Shown here: positions 17,074-26,500 of the stretch, one piece after another
How positions within the stretch are numbered: the first letter of the stretch is position 1
How the letters are laid out: each line of letters starts with the position of its first letter
Origin: Curtobacterium sp. MCSS17_015
Lineage (GTDB): Bacteria; Actinomycetota; Actinomycetes; Actinomycetales; Microbacteriaceae
Length of the DNA stretch: 64,000 nucleotides
Assembly (NCBI RefSeq): GCF_003234265.2
Contig: NZ_CP126256.1
Location: 744,001 to 808,000 of the forward strand
Reading direction: 5' to 3'
Position numbers and translations under genes: made by a program
Notes under the pieces: generated by a model
The model's input: only the letters and a program-made list of their open reading frames with translations
What the model was told of the DNA's origin: nothing
The model's database searches: none

Positions 17074-18444
17074 ATGACCACCGACACCCGCTCCGACGAC
17101 CGCCCCGTGGGCGGACGCCGGTTCGCCCGCGTGGGGCGGGTGCTGCCGGTCGCGCTCGTGCAGCTCGTCGGGACGGTCGTCGCCACCCGGTTGGCCACCG
17201 GGGCCGGACCCGGTGGTGTCGACGGCGGACCACCGTGGACGCAACGCCTGGGGGACGGCGTCGAACCGGTGTTCCTCGGGCCCCTGGCATGGGTGCTGCT
17301 CGTGAGCGGGATCGTCGTCCTGCCCTTCCGCTGGCGATGGCCGGTCGTGGTCCTGGCCCTGACCCTCGGTACCACGATCGGCTACGCCCTGGTCGTCAGC
17401 CCGCGGGGTCCGTTCGTCGCGGCGCTGACGATGGCGCTCGCCAACGCCTGGTTCCGCGGACACCGCGTCCCGGTCTACGTCGCCGCCGCGGTCGCCCAGG
17501 TCGTCCTGCCCTCGGCGGACACCCTGACCGGGCGCGCGCCCTTCCCGACCGTCACCACCACGACGCTCTGCCTGGCGTGGCTGACGGTCACGATCGCCGT
17601 CACCGAGCTCGTCCGGGTGCGGCTCGTCCGCGCCGCTGACGCCCGTCGTGCCCGGCTCGCGGCGGAGCAGCAGCGGGCCGGTGCCGAACGGGTCCGCATC
17701 GCTCGGGAACTCCACGACTCGGTCGCCCACAGCATGTCGCTCATCAACCTGCAGGCGGGGGTGGCCCTGCACCTCGGCGCGGAACTCCCGGAACAGACGC
17801 GGGAGTCGCTGCTGAGCATCCGAGACTCCAGCAAGCAGGCGCTGGTCGAACTCCGGACGATCCTCGGCGTGCTCCGTGCTGTCGACGCGCCGTCGGGCAC
17901 CTCCGACCGCGCGCCGGTCGCCGGCCTCGACCGTGTTCCCGACCTGGTCGACCGAGCCCGCGCGGCCGGAGTGGACGTGACGCTGCACCTCGACGGCCCG
18001 GTGGACGGCGTCGCCGGCGTCGTCTCGCGGAACGCGTTCCGCATCGTGCAGGAGTCGGTCACGAACGTCATGAAGCACGCCGCTGACCACCGCGCCACGG
18101 TCGTCGTCGACGTGGGTGCCGAGATCGTCGACATCACGGTGACCGACGTCCCGAGGGTCTCGACCGTCACCGGTGCTCCCCGAGCAGCGGAGGCGCACCG
18201 AGGGCACCGTGCCTCGTCCCGTCCCGCGCGCGTGGTCGGCCCGGACACCGAGGCCGCGTGGTCGACCCGCAGCAGCGGCAGCAGTCAGGGCAACGGCCTC
18301 GTCGGGATGCACGAGCGGGCCGCGGCCGCCGGTGGCACCCTCGCGGTCGGACCGACGCCCGACGGCGGGTGGTCGGTCAGGGCTCGCCTGCCGATCGGCG
18401 AACCCGCACGCCCCACAATCGGAGAGCAGGAGACGGACGGATGA
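17074..18444 (+). CDS. Two-component sensor histidine kinase (HisKA_3, DesK/LiaS type)
   Basis: 456 aa. Several predicted membrane helices (residues about 20-185) are followed by the dimerisation/phosphoacceptor motif RIARELHDSVAHSMSLINLQ with the phosphorylated His at about 214. The C-terminal ATPase domain has the N-box NAFRIVQESVTNVMKHA and a G-rich end QGNGLVGMHERAAAAGG. A low-complexity insert (about 370-408) interrupts the ATPase domain. The ligand is unknown; most sensing would be in the membrane. It overlaps the response regulator start by 4 bp. Confidence 0.95.
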   Translation: MTTDTRSDDRPVGGRRFARVGRVLPVALVQLVGTVVATRLATGAGPGGVDGGPPWTQRLGDGVEPVFLGPLAWVLLVSGIVVLPFRWRWPVVVLALTLGTTIGYALVVSPRGPFVAALTMALANAWFRGHRVPVYVAAAVAQVVLPSADTLTGRAPFPTVTTTTLCLAWLTVTIAVTELVRVRLVRAADARRARLAAEQQRAGAERVRIARELHDSVAHSMSLINLQAGVALHLGAELPEQTRESLLSIRDSSKQALVELRTILGVLRAVDAPSGTSDRAPVAGLDRVPDLVDRARAAGVDVTLHLDGPVDGVAGVVSRNAFRIVQESVTNVMKHAADHRATVVVDVGAEIVDITVTDVPRVSTVTGAPRAAEAHRGHRASSRPARVVGPDTEAAWSTRSSGSSQGNGLVGMHERAAAAGGTLAVGPTPDGGWSVRARLPIGEPARPTIGEQETDG

Positions 18445-19139
18445 GCATGCCCGCGACCACCACCACGCCGGACCCGATCCGGGTGGTGTTGGTCGACGAC
18501 CAGGGCCTCATCCGTGCCGGACTCCGCGCGCTCATCTCGGCCGAGCCCGGGATGCAGGTCGTCGGTGAGGCGGCCGACGGTGACGCGGCCGTCGCAGTCG
18601 CCGCACGGGAGTTGCCCGACGTCGTGCTCATGGACATCCGCATGCCGGGGACCGACGGCCTCGTCGCGACGAGGCGGATCTCCGAGGACCGCGCGCTCGC
18701 CGCGGTGCACGTCGTGGTGCTCACGACCTTCGAGGAGGACGACACCGTCTTCGAGGCGATCCGTGGTGGGGCTGCCGGGTTCCTCGTGAAGGACACCGAG
18801 CCCGGCGAACTCCTCCGGGCGATCCGCACCGTGGTCGCGGGGGAGTCGTTGCTGTCGCCCGGACCGACCCGTTCCCTCGTCGAGGCGTACGCCGCGCACG
18901 CGAAGCCGGCGGCGCTCGCCCCTGAGCTCGGCGCCCTGACGGACCGCGAACGACAGGTCATGCGCCTGGTGGCGAGCGGGTTGACGAACGCCGAGATCGC
19001 CGAGCGCCTGTTCGTCAGCCCGGCCACCACGAAGACCCATGTGTCCCGGGCGATGATCAAGCTCGGCGCTCGCGACCGCGCCCAACTCGTGGTCTTCGCC
19101 TACGAGACCGGCCTCGTCACTCCCGGATGGACCGGATGA
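18441..19139 (+). CDS. LuxR/NarL-family response regulator
   Basis: 232 aa. The receiver domain has acidic VDDQ near residues 18-21, the phosphoacceptor Asp65 in LMDIRMPG, and the conserved Lys in FLVKDTEPGELL. The C-terminal LuxR-type helix-turn-helix reads LTDRERQVMRLVASGLTNAE then IAERLFVSPATTKTHVSRAM. ATG overlaps the kinase stop (ATGA), and GGAGACGG is upstream. It is the cognate partner of the kinase; likely targets are its own operon and the divergent SHOCT gene through the palindrome at 16996. Confidence 0.97.
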   Translation: MSMPATTTTPDPIRVVLVDDQGLIRAGLRALISAEPGMQVVGEAADGDAAVAVAARELPDVVLMDIRMPGTDGLVATRRISEDRALAAVHVVVLTTFEEDDTVFEAIRGGAAGFLVKDTEPGELLRAIRTVVAGESLLSPGPTRSLVEAYAAHAKPAALAPELGALTDRERQVMRLVASGLTNAEIAERLFVSPATTKTHVSRAMIKLGARDRAQLVVFAYETGLVTPGWTG

Positions 19140-19373
19140 CCGGAGACACCAGTTCGATACCATCATCGTCGCGATCGCAGAGGGACGGCTCGACGACGTC
19201 CCGAGCATCGTCGGACACCTGACACCCGCCGTGCGTCGGGGTTGAGCGCGCCTCGAGCCGGCTGCTGACGATGGACACACGGCCGCCGCCGGTGCAGGCT
19301 CGACAGGTGGACGTCGGACGCTCCCGCACCGCCGCGGAGGAGCGCCGTGCCCACCTCGAGGAGGAGCAACGCC

Positions 19374-20714
19374 GTGACCGATCCCGCGAACCCGACCCCC
19401 GGTGCGACCGACGCCCGCTCTGCGGGCGGAGGCACAGCCTCCAGGCCGGACACCTGGGCGAGCACGGACCGCGGACAGCTCGTCGACCGTGCCGAGGTCA
19501 TCGTCACCAGCCCGGACCGGAACTTCGTCACGCTCAAGCTGACGACCGCCGACGGCGTCACGGGCCTCGGCGACGCGACCCTGAACGGCCGCGAACTCGC
19601 CGTCGCCGCCTACCTGTCGGAGCACGTCGTGCCGCTGCTCGTCGGCCGCGACGCCAGCCGCATCGAGGACGCCTGGCAGTTCCTCTACCGCTCGTCCTAC
19701 TGGCGCCGAGGCCCGGTCACCATGGCCGCGATCGCCGCCGTCGACATGGCGCTCTGGGACATCAAGGCGAAGGCGGCCGGCATGCCGCTGTACCAGTTGC
19801 TCGGTGGTGCCTCGCGGACCGGGCTCATGGCGTACGGCCACGCCTCCGGCAAGGAGCTGCCGGAGTTGTTCGACTCCATCCGCGCCCACCAGGCCGAGGG
19901 GTACCGGTCGATCCGCGTCCAGACCGGCGTCCCCGGGCTCGAGAGCATCTACGGAATCGCGTCGAACCGGACCACCGAAGGCAACGCGGGTGTCCGGTAC
20001 GACTTCGAACCCGCACAGCGCGGTGTGTTCCCGGCCATGGAGGACTGGGACACCCGCGCCTACCTCCGGCACCTGCCGACGGTGTTCGAAGCCGTCCGGA
20101 ACGAGTTCGGGCCGGAGCTGCCCCTCCTGCACGACGGACACCACCGGATGACCCCGATCCAGGCCGCCAAGCTCGGCAAGTCCCTCGAGCCGTACGACCT
20201 GTTCTGGCTCGAGGACTGCACCCCCGCCGAGAACCAGGAAGCGCTCCGGCTCGTCCGGCAGCACACCACGACACCGCTCGCCATCGGTGAGGTCTTCAAC
20301 ACGATCTGGGACTTCAAGGACCTCATCCGCGACCAGCTCATCGACTACGTCCGCGGCGCCGTCACCCACATGGGCGGCGTGACCCCGCTACGGAAGACGA
20401 TGGACTACGCCGCGATGTACCAGGTGAAGTCCGGGTTCCACGGGCCGACCGACATCTCGCCGGTGGGGATGGCGGCTCAGATGCACCTCGGCCTCGCCAT
20501 CCACAACTTCGGGATCCAGGAGTACATGCAGCACGGTCCGAGGACGAACCAGGTGTTCCAGCAGACGGCCACGTTCACGGACGGGTACCTGCACCCCGGC
20601 GACGAGCCGGGCATCGGGGTCTCGCTCGACGTCGACGAGGCCGGGAAGTACCCGTACGAGCAGGCGTACCTGCCGTTCAACCGCCTGGCGGACGGCACCG
20701 TGCACGACTGGTGA
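19374..20714 (+). CDS. manD: D-mannonate dehydratase-type enolase-superfamily enzyme (ManD/RspA group)
   Basis: 446 aa. Mandelate racemase/enolase fold. Expected Mg ligands: Asp254 (in LLHDGHHR), Glu280 (in FWLEDC) and Glu306 (in IGEVF); His256 follows Asp254 as in ManD enzymes. The family would dehydrate D-mannonate to 2-keto-3-deoxygluconate, but many ManD members are weak or act on D-gluconate, so the substrate is open. The GTG start at 19374 has GAGGAGG upstream; the first ~33 residues are a poorly conserved extension. No uronate genes are adjacent, though gntK and gnd lie 4 kb away. Confidence 0.9.
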   Translation: MTDPANPTPGATDARSAGGGTASRPDTWASTDRGQLVDRAEVIVTSPDRNFVTLKLTTADGVTGLGDATLNGRELAVAAYLSEHVVPLLVGRDASRIEDAWQFLYRSSYWRRGPVTMAAIAAVDMALWDIKAKAAGMPLYQLLGGASRTGLMAYGHASGKELPELFDSIRAHQAEGYRSIRVQTGVPGLESIYGIASNRTTEGNAGVRYDFEPAQRGVFPAMEDWDTRAYLRHLPTVFEAVRNEFGPELPLLHDGHHRMTPIQAAKLGKSLEPYDLFWLEDCTPAENQEALRLVRQHTTTPLAIGEVFNTIWDFKDLIRDQLIDYVRGAVTHMGGVTPLRKTMDYAAMYQVKSGFHGPTDISPVGMAAQMHLGLAIHNFGIQEYMQHGPRTNQVFQQTATFTDGYLHPGDEPGIGVSLDVDEAGKYPYEQAYLPFNRLADGTVHDW

Positions 20715-20759
20715 GCTGTTCTCGGGCGCCGCACCGTGCCCGACGGGCAGAGTGGTGAT

Positions 20760-21797
20760 GTGGACCCCGCAGCGCTCGCCGACGTCGCCCGCGATCTGTT
20801 GCGCGCCGCTCCGGGCGACTTCGTGGCCGCGCGGACGGCACGGCAACGAGCGGCCCGGAAGGACGACCGGGAGCTCGCGGCCGCGATCGGGAAGCTGAAG
20901 AAGCCCGCGCCGGCCGCATGGATCGTCGACCTGCTCGCCTCCGAGGACGCCCTCGACGACGCCGTCGACCTCGGTCCCGCCCTCCGGCAGGCGCAGGCCT
21001 CCGCGGACCCGCAGCAGATCGCGACACTCCGGAAGCAGCGGTCACAGGTCGTGGCGGCGCTCGCCGACACCGGCGCCGACCGGGCAGCCGCAGCCGGGCA
21101 CCCGCCGACACCGGCCGTGCTCGAGCAGGTCCGCGCGACCATCGAGGCCGGCATGGCCGACCCGCACGCCGGCGCCGCGATCCGATCGGGCCTCCTCCTG
21201 CGGCCCCTCGAGAGCGTCGGGTTCGAGGACGTCGACCTGACCGACGCGGTGGCCGTCCCGGGCGCCGTCCCGGACGCGTGGTCCGGCAGTGACGCGCCTC
21301 CCATCCCGATCACGGCCGGGAGGCGCGGTGCACGCCGCCCGGCGGGGCGCGGTCGCGCAGACGGCGAGCGGGCAGTTCCTGACGAGCCGGATGCTCCTGA
21401 CGAACCGGATGCTCCTGACGAACCGGACGCTCCTGGTGAACCGGATGGTCCTGCCGAGCCCGACGCGCCGGTCCACGACGACGACCAGCGCGACCCCGTA
21501 GCCGAGCGCCGTGCCGCGCGCGAGGCCGAGGCGGCAGCGCGACGTGCCTCCCGGCAGGCCGATGCCGCTCTCGACCAGGCGGAGTCCGCTCTCGAGGACG
21601 TCGAGGACCGACGCGCCGACCTCGACCGTCGCCGTCGCGACCTCGAGCGACAGCTCGCCGCCCTCGACCAGGAGCGGGCCGACCTCGACGCGGAGGCCGA
21701 ACGGCTCGGGCAGGAGCGTGACGACGCCGAGGCCGCGAGCGACCGCGCCCGCGAGGCCCTCGTCGCCGCGCGCCGTCACCGACGCGAGCGCTCCTGA
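20760..21797 (+). CDS. Hypothetical coiled-coil protein with acidic hexapeptide repeats
   Basis: 345 aa, function unknown. Three parts are visible: an N-terminal Ala-rich region of about 165 residues with LAAAIGKLKKPAPAAWIVDL, found in uncharacterised actinobacterial proteins; a disordered linker with five hexapeptides of EPDAP type (residues about 208-237); and a long C-terminal coiled coil rich in Arg, Asp and Glu (about 245-340). GTG 20760 is preferred over GTG 20736 because CAGAGT (20748-20753) lies exactly 6 nt before it. No signal peptide or membrane helix. It is probably a single-gene transcript after manD. Confidence 0.82.
   Translation: MDPAALADVARDLLRAAPGDFVAARTARQRAARKDDRELAAAIGKLKKPAPAAWIVDLLASEDALDDAVDLGPALRQAQASADPQQIATLRKQRSQVVAALADTGADRAAAAGHPPTPAVLEQVRATIEAGMADPHAGAAIRSGLLLRPLESVGFEDVDLTDAVAVPGAVPDAWSGSDAPPIPITAGRRGARRPAGRGRADGERAVPDEPDAPDEPDAPDEPDAPGEPDGPAEPDAPVHDDDQRDPVAERRAAREAEAAARRASRQADAALDQAESALEDVEDRRADLDRRRRDLERQLAALDQERADLDAEAERLGQERDDAEAASDRAREALVAARRHRRERS
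21381..21470 (+). repeat. 18-bp coding tandem repeat (five units)
   Basis: Five 18-bp units starting at 21381, 21399, 21417, 21435 and 21453 encode DEPDAP, DEPDAP, DEPDAP, GEPDGP and AEPDAP. The first three differ at only three positions. Codons with A or T at the third base (GAT, GAA, GCT, CCT) are unusually frequent for this gene. Confidence 0.85.
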
Positions 21798-21880
21798 TCC
21801 GCGCCCTCATCCACTCGGATGAAAGCGTCGTCGCCGTCGCGATCCACCTTTGATCGTCGCGACACGCCCGGAGGCCCTGC

Positions 21881-22049
21881 TAGACTCGGTGACTGACTTC
21901 GGCGAGGGCCGCGCAAGCGGCCGTGATCGACGCGGTGGGAGACCCGGCCAGACCTGGGAACGTTCCTCACGCGTGCACGCGTTCGAGTTGCAACACCACA
22001 GACCCCCGATGCCGGCACTCCGGCGTCGTCCCCGACACCAGGAGGCATC
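21881..22049 (+). promoter_or_regulatory. rplY promoter and structured leader
   Basis: TGCTAGACT is an extended -10 (TAGACT at 21881-21886), giving a 5' leader of about 155 nt, long for this genome. It contains a perfect 6-bp hairpin closed by a GCAA tetraloop (21907-21922) and a 14-bp palindrome ACGCGTGCACGCGT (21969-21982), then AGGAGG before the rplY ATG. A structured leader suggests control of rplY translation, possibly by its own product, which binds 5S rRNA. Confidence 0.5.
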
Positions 22050-22694
22050 ATGGCTGACTACACCAAGCTCGCGGCGGAAGTCCGCACCAAGTTCGGCAAG
22101 GGTGCGGCCCGCAAGCTCCGCGCCGCCGACAAGATCCCCGCCGTCGTCTACGGCCACGGCACCGAGCCGCAGCACATCAGCCTGCCGGGCCACGAGACGA
22201 TGCTCCTCGTCCGTACCGCCAACGCGGTCGTGGACCTCGACATCGAGGGTGCGGCTCAGCTCGCCCTCGTCAAAGACGTCCAGCGTGACCCGGTGCGTCA
22301 GATCATCGAGCACGTCGACCTCGTGGTCGTCCGTCGTGGCGAGAAGGTCACGGTCGACGTGCCCGTCGTCGTCGAGGGCGAGTCCTTCTCCGGCACCATC
22401 CACGTGCAGGACCTGGCGAGCGTCTCCCTGCTCGTCGAGGCGACCGACATCCCCGAGCACGTCGTGGTGAACGTCGAGGGCCTCGAGGACGGCGCGCAGA
22501 TCCACGCCTCCGAGCTGGAGCTCCCGGCCGGCGCCGAGCTCGAGATCGAGGGCGAGTCCCTCGTCGTCGCGATCGTCACCCCGCGTGGCACCGCTGACGA
22601 CGACGCCGCCGACGAGGCCTCGGCCGAGGCCGGCGCCGAAGCCGGTGCCGAGGGCGGCTCCGAGCCGGTCGACGCCAACGCCGACTCCGAGTAA
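22050..22694 (+). CDS. rplY: 50S ribosomal protein bL25, CTC long form
   Basis: Binds 5S rRNA in the large subunit. 214 aa, the two-domain CTC (general stress protein) form. The N-terminal domain has FGKGAARKLRAADKIPAVVYGHG (about 15-37); the TL5-like C-terminal domain carries DIPEHVVVNVEGLEDGAQIHA. The last ~35 residues are an acidic, Ala/Glu/Asp-rich tail. AGGAGG precedes the ATG. It is followed by pth at 27 bp, the usual actinobacterial pair. Confidence 0.98.
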   Translation: MADYTKLAAEVRTKFGKGAARKLRAADKIPAVVYGHGTEPQHISLPGHETMLLVRTANAVVDLDIEGAAQLALVKDVQRDPVRQIIEHVDLVVVRRGEKVTVDVPVVVEGESFSGTIHVQDLASVSLLVEATDIPEHVVVNVEGLEDGAQIHASELELPAGAELEIEGESLVVAIVTPRGTADDDAADEASAEAGAEAGAEGGSEPVDANADSE

Positions 22695-22721
22695 CCACAC
22701 GAAGACATCTGGCCGACGCTG

Positions 22722-23306
22722 ATGGCAGACCGCACGTTCGTCGTGGTCGGGCTCGGGAACCCCGGGCCCGACTACGCGGGCAACCGCCACAACGTCGGCC
22801 AGATGGTCCTCGACGAACTGGCAGCCCGGATGGGCGCCACGTTCAAGAAGCACAAGACCCCGAACCAGGTCGCCGAGGGGCGCCTGGTGCCGGGGGGGCC
22901 GAAGCTCGTCCTCGCGAAGCCCGGGTCGTTCATGAACACCTCCGGCGGCCCCGTCTCGGCCGTCCTGGGTTTCTACAGCGTGCCCCCGTCGGACCTGATC
23001 CTGGTGCACGACGAGCTGGACCTGCCGTTCGACTCCGTGAAGCTCAAGGGCAACGGCGGCCACGGCGGGCACAACGGCATCCGTGACGTCATCAAGGCGA
23101 CGAACACGAACGAGTTCGCCCGGGTGCGGGTCGGCATCGGCCGTCCCCCCGGTCGCCAGGACCCGGCCGACTACGTGCTGCGTGACTTCTCCGCGGCCGA
23201 GAAGAAGACGCTCCCGAACCTCCTCGCCGACGCCGCGGACGCGGTCGAGGCGATCGTGACCGACGGCCTGCTCGCCGCGCAGCAGCGCTTCCACGCGCCG
23301 GCATGA
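22722..23306 (+). CDS. pth: Peptidyl-tRNA hydrolase
   Basis: Releases peptides from peptidyl-tRNA that drops off the ribosome. 194 aa, normal size. Conserved marks: GLGNPGPDYAGNRHNVGQM with the catalytic His (about residue 22), KPGSFMNTSGGPV, and VHDELDLPFDSVKLKGNGGHGGHNG with the catalytic-site Asp. It is co-transcribed after rplY and overlaps the next tiny gene by 4 bp (ATGA). Confidence 0.98.
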   Translation: MADRTFVVVGLGNPGPDYAGNRHNVGQMVLDELAARMGATFKKHKTPNQVAEGRLVPGGPKLVLAKPGSFMNTSGGPVSAVLGFYSVPPSDLILVHDELDLPFDSVKLKGNGGHGGHNGIRDVIKATNTNEFARVRVGIGRPPGRQDPADYVLRDFSAAEKKTLPNLLADAADAVEAIVTDGLLAAQQRFHAPA

Positions 23307-23482
23307 CGACCGCCGTGGTGCTCGCGACGAACCCGTTCGCCATGGGTGCGCTCGTCGTCGTCTCGGTCATGGGCATCACGCTCGTCTGGACGGCGCGCGT
23401 CCTCGGTCACCGCGTGGCCGAGCAGGCGCGCGAGAGCCAGCCGGCGCCCCCACCGGACGACCTGGAGCCGGGCAGCTCCTGA
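23303..23482 (+). CDS. 59-aa single-span membrane protein, translationally coupled to pth
   Basis: Short frame starting at the ATGA overlap with the pth stop: MTTAVVLATNPFAMGALVVV, one membrane helix (about residues 13-35), then a polar tail rich in Arg, Glu and Pro ending in PDDLEPGSS. The exact start/stop overlap, the clear helix and the codon use favour a real gene. No family is recognised; its role may lie at the membrane and need not relate to tRNA recycling. Confidence 0.72.
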   Translation: MTTAVVLATNPFAMGALVVVSVMGITLVWTARVLGHRVAEQARESQPAPPPDDLEPGSS

Positions 23483-23494
23483 CGCGGGACCGGC

Positions 23495-23530
23495 CGGGAG
23501 GCCCGTACCGACTCCGCCACGCGCCTCCTG
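23495..23530 (+). terminator. Imperfect hairpin before mfd
   Basis: GGAGGCCCGT (23497-23506) pairs with ACGCGCCTCC (23519-23528), 9 of 10 positions, loop 12 nt. It is a weaker copy of the GGGAGGC hairpin family and probably ends the rplY-pth transcript. Confidence 0.45.
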
Positions 23531-23586
23531 TTCGCCCGTCGCGCACGCCGCGACCGGTGTCGGGGGCCGCCGGTACCATGGGGTGA

Positions 23587-26500
23587 GTGACGATCTCGGG
23601 CATCATCCCTGCGCTCTCGCGCGCATCCTCCTTCGATCGTGCGCTCCGTGCCGCTCCTCGTGACGCCGACTTCTCGGTGGTCGACGGCCTCCGCGTGCCG
23701 CTGCTCGCCGCCCTGCTGGCCGAGCGCTCGGGTCCCCAGTGCGCCTTCGTCATCACCGCGACCGGGCGCGAGGCCGAAGCGGTCCGTGACGCCCTCAGCT
23801 GCACGGTCCCCGATGCCGACGTGCTCGAGTTCCCCGCCTGGGAGACCCTGCCGCACGAGCGCCTCAGCCCGAGCCCGCAGACCGTCGGCACGCGCATCGC
23901 CACGCTCCGGGCCCTCCGGCGGTGGCAGGACGCCCCCGTCGACGAGCGTCGGACGACCGTCGTCGTGGCGAGCGTCCGCGCAGCACTGCAGCCGATCGCC
24001 GACAACCTCACCGAGCTCGCACCGGTCGTGCTGCGGACCGGCTCGCGGGGCAACGACCTCGGCGCCATCGCCGCCCAACTCGTCGACCTCGCCTACGCCC
24101 GTGTCGACCTCGTCACCCGCCGCGGTGAGTTCGCCGTCCGCGGCGGCATCCTCGACGTCTTCCCGCCGACCGCCGACCACCCCGTGCGCGTCGACTTCTT
24201 CGGCGACGAGATCGAGGGCATCAAGGCGTTCTCGGTGGCCGACCAGCGGTCCACGGACGACGACCTCGACGCGGTGGAGCTCACCGCCTCGCGCGAGCTG
24301 CTCCTCAGCGACGACGTCCGACAGCGGGCGCGCGAGATGCTGCACGAGTTCCCGAACCTGTCGCAGATGCTCGCGAAGGTGGCGGAGGGCATCCCGGTCG
24401 AGGGCATGGAGTCCCTCGCGCCGGCGCTCGTCCACAAGCTGGTGCCGGTGACGGAGTACCTGCCGGAGGCCGCCACCGTCGCCGTCTTCTCGCCCGAGCG
24501 GGTCAGCGGTCGGGCACACAGCCTGGCCGAGACGAACCAGGAGTTCCTGCAGGCGGCGTGGAGCGCGGCGGTGGCGGGTGCACAGGCGCCGATCGACCTC
24601 GACGCCGGCAACTTCCTGACGGTCCAGCAGCTCAAGAACACCCGGGGGCAGCGCACGTGGTGGACGGTGTCGCCGTTCGACTCCGGCGCCGACGAACCCC
24701 TGACCGACGCCGATGCCGTCGCCGAGGCGGGTGAGTACGTCCGGGTCCCCGGTGAGGCGATCCCGAGCTTCGCCGGCAGCGCGGACGGGGCGGTCGCCCA
24801 CGTCAAGGCGCTCACCGACGACCAGTGGGCCGTCGTCGTGACGGCGCAGGGCCAGGGCCTCGTCGAACGTGCGGTGCAGGTGCTGGCGGACGCCGGAGTG
24901 GCCGCGCGCGCCGAGACGCTGGACGGGCCTCCCGAGCCGGGCGTCGCCATCGTCACGACGGCCAGCGTCGAGCACGGCTTCGCCGTCGCCGACCCGCGCA
25001 TCGCGCTCCTCAGCGAGGCCGAGTTCTACGGCCGCAGCGTCCAGCAGGGCGCGCGCACCGTGAAGAAGCTCGCGAGCCGGCGCAAGAACGTCGTCGACCC
25101 GCTGCAGCTCAAGCCGGGCGACGTGGTCGTGCACGCCACCCACGGCATCGGCAAGTTCGTCGAGCTCGTCAGTCGCGAGGTCAGTTCCGGCGGCCGGAAC
25201 GCCGTGAAGCAGCAGCGCGAGTACCTGGTGCTCGAGTACGCGCCGTCGAAGCGGAACTACCCAGGCGACAAGCTCTTCGTGCCGACCGACCAGCTCGACC
25301 AGCTGTCCCGGTACGTCGGCGGCGAGAACCCGACGCTGTCCAAGATGGGCGGCTCGGACTGGTCGGCGGCGAAGTCGAAGGCGCGCAAGGCCGTCCGGGA
25401 CATCGCGGTCGACCTCGTCAAGCTCTACTCGGCGCGCATGGCGTCGAAGGGCCACGCGTTCGGCCCGGACACCCCGTGGCAGCGCGAGCTGGAAGAGGCG
25501 TTCCCGTTCGCCGAGACCGCCGACCAGCTGACGACCATCGACGAGATCAAGCGCGACATGGAGAGCCCGATCCCGATGGACCGGCTGCTGTCCGGTGACG
25601 TCGGCTACGGCAAGACCGAGGTCGCGATCCGCGCCGCGTTCAAGGCCGTGCAGGACGGCAAGCAGGTCGCCGTGCTCGTGCCGACGACCCTGCTCGTCCG
25701 CCAGCACATGGAGACGTTCCAGGAGCGGTTCGCCGGGTTCCCGGTGAACCTGCGCGCCCTGAGCCGGTTCCAGACCGAGAAGGAGACGAAGGAGACGCTC
25801 GCGGGCCTCGCGGACGGCACCGTCGACATCGTCATCGGCACGCACCGGATCCTGTCGCAGAGCGTGCAGTTCAAGGACGTCGGGCTGGTGATCATCGACG
25901 AGGAGCAGCGCTTCGGTGTCGAGCACAAGGACCAGCTCAAGAAGCTCAAGACGAACGTCGACGTGCTGGCGATGTCCGCGACGCCGATCCCGCGTTCGCT
26001 CGAGATGGCGGTGACCGGGATCCGTGAGATGTCGACGCTCGCGACCCCGCCGGAGGACCGCCACCCGATCCTGACGTTCGTCGGGCCGCAGTCGGACCTG
26101 CAGGTGGCCGCGGCGATCAAGCGTGAGATGCTCCGTGAGGGGCAGGTGTTCTACGTGCACAACCGCGTCAAGGACATCCAGTCGGTCGCAGCGCACCTGG
26201 CCGAGGTCGTCCCCGATGCGCGCATCGCCGTCGCGCACGGGCAGATGGGCGAGCAGGCCCTCGAGCAGGTCATGGTCGACTTCTGGGAGCGCCGGTTCGA
26301 CGTCCTCGTGTCGACGACGATCATCGAGACCGGCCTGGACATCGCGAACGCCAACACACTCATCATCGACAAGGCGGACAAGTACGGGCTGTCACAGCTG
26401 CACCAGCTCCGTGGTCGCGTCGGTCGTGGACGCGAGCGGGGCTACGCGTACTTCCTCTACGACGCCGACAAGCCGCTGTCCGAGACCGCGCAGGACCGCC

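Noticed and set aside
19117..19329. A 70-codon minus-strand gene between the response regulator and manD
   Set aside because: No ribosome site or promoter element, low-complexity translation, and it overlaps the end of the response regulator gene.
23407..26238. A 943-codon open frame on the minus strand opposite mfd
   Set aside because: It is the complement of the real gene in GC-rich DNA; the translation is Arg/His/Asp/Gly/Val-rich with no fold, while mfd on the plus strand has every expected motif.
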